Shown: one piece after another, positions 13,730 through 14,152 of the stretch
How the letters are laid out: every line of letters begins with the position of its first letter
How positions within the stretch are numbered: position 1 is the first letter of the stretch
The notes under the pieces: model-generated
What the model was told of the DNA's origin: nothing
Databases searched by the model: none
What the model saw: only the letters and a program-made list of their open reading frames with translations
DNA from: Lachnospiraceae bacterium
GTDB taxonomy: Bacteria; Bacillota; Clostridia; Lachnospirales; Lachnospiraceae
Direction of reading: 5' to 3'
Length of the DNA: 14,152 bases
NCBI GenBank assembly: GCA_003542935.1
Contig: DPJQ01000134.1
Location: forward strand, 9,856-24,007
Translations under genes and position numbers: made by a program

Positions 13730-14152
13730 TTAAAGTCTTTGCAGAAATACATGCTTATTTGTCTTGTAAATTTTTTCTTTTATAACGGTAAAACCCAGCG
13801 TCTCCACATAATCCATTCCGGTCTGCTTTGATGCTTCCACCGCCACAACGCCCCCATCCTGCAGAAGCCCGGAACCGGACAAGTAGATCAGTACCTCTTT
13901 CTCCAACCCTCTTTCATAGGGTGGATCCATAAAAATGCAGTCAAAAACTTCACTGCCCTCCAGCCTCCCGAGGGCAGCTTGTACACTCTCCTGCATGAGT
14001 ACGGCATCTTCCTCCAGCTTCGTGAAAGCCAGATTATCTGTGATACAGGCTGCCGCCTTTCTCGACAACTCCACAAACACAGCCTTTCTGGCGCCACGGC
14101 TCAGTGCCTCGATGCCGATGGCCCCGCTGCCGCTGAACAGATCCAGAAATAC
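13730..14152 (-). CDS. rsmD: RsmD 16S rRNA (guanine-N2)-methyltransferase, 5' end cut by window
   Basis: RsmD (YlbH in Bacillus) makes m2G966 in 16S rRNA during 30S assembly, using SAM. The reading frame is open to the right edge and gives 140 residues; the N-terminal 45 or so are missing. The visible part starts with FLDLFSGSGAIGIEALSRGA, the SAM-binding motif I of the family. The catalytic DPPY follows in CIFMDPPYERG, and the end (GFTVIKEKIYKTNKHVFL) fits the family C-terminus. The stop is at 13730. In Bacillus and many Bacillota coaD follows rsmD directly; here the first cytidylyltransferase follows after 20 bases. Confidence 0.92.
   Translation of the reverse strand, partial: VFLDLFSGSGAIGIEALSRGARKAVFVELSRKAAACITDNLAFTKLEEDAVLMQESVQAALGRLEGSEVFDCIFMDPPYERGLEKEVLIYLSGSGLLQDGGVVAVEASKQTGMDYVETLGFTVIKEKIYKTNKHVFLQRL

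Overview
The window looks like a chromosomal segment of a spore-forming member of the Bacillota, most likely Clostridia/Lachnospiraceae. The evidence is a RecU-type Holliday junction resolvase (a Bacillota hallmark), Gram-positive-style short signal peptidases, a small alarmone synthetase of the RelQ/YjbM type, a YlbJ/SpoVV-like sporulation membrane protein, and strong AAGGAG/GGAGG ribosome binding sites before most genes. The genus is not determined. Nearly every gene is on the minus strand; the one plus-strand gene is the ylbJ homologue in the middle.

Region 1 (8147 down to 1, minus strand) reads as one long polycistron of nine genes. A good extended -10 promoter lies at 8119-8147. The order is relQ-like (p)ppGpp synthetase, RsmF-like rRNA m5C methyltransferase, RsuA-like pseudouridine synthase, YgiQ-family radical SAM protein, an unrecognised two-helix membrane protein, an RluA-family pseudouridine synthase, two tandem signal peptidase I genes, and recU, which runs off the left edge. 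Gaps are 26 bases or less and several genes overlap (GTGA, ATGA, and a 23-base overlap), so translational coupling is likely. The theme is ribosome RNA modification and alarmone synthesis, with protein export and recombination genes at the distal end.

Region 2 (8078-8391) is a 314-base divergent intergenic stretch. It holds the promoter of region 1, a perfect 10-base inverted repeat, an orphan reading frame without a usable start that looks like a remnant or a dispersed repeat, and a sporulation-type -10 box just before ylbJ.

Region 3 (8392-9975) is the ylbJ/spoVV-like gene on the plus strand, facing a coiled-coil protein gene on the minus strand; their 3' ends overlap by 24 bases.

Region 4 (10085-14152, minus strand) begins with rsmD, cut by the right edge. 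It is followed closely by two tandem IspD/TarI-family cytidylyltransferases, a DUF4422 glycosyltransferase with an extra N-terminal Rossmann-like domain, and an extended SDR sugar-nucleotide epimerase/dehydratase. This looks like a small surface-glycan cassette that makes a CDP-activated precursor and transfers a sugar. In Bacillus subtilis the order is rsmD(ylbH)-coaD-ylbJ. Here coaD is absent from the interval and the glycan cassette occupies its place.

Most of the window is housekeeping. The points most worth a second look are the glycan cassette and its two diverged cytidylyltransferases, the repeat-like intergenic DNA at 8164-8340, and the unrecognised membrane protein inside the rRNA-modification operon. 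I do not see a clear new defence or mobile system.
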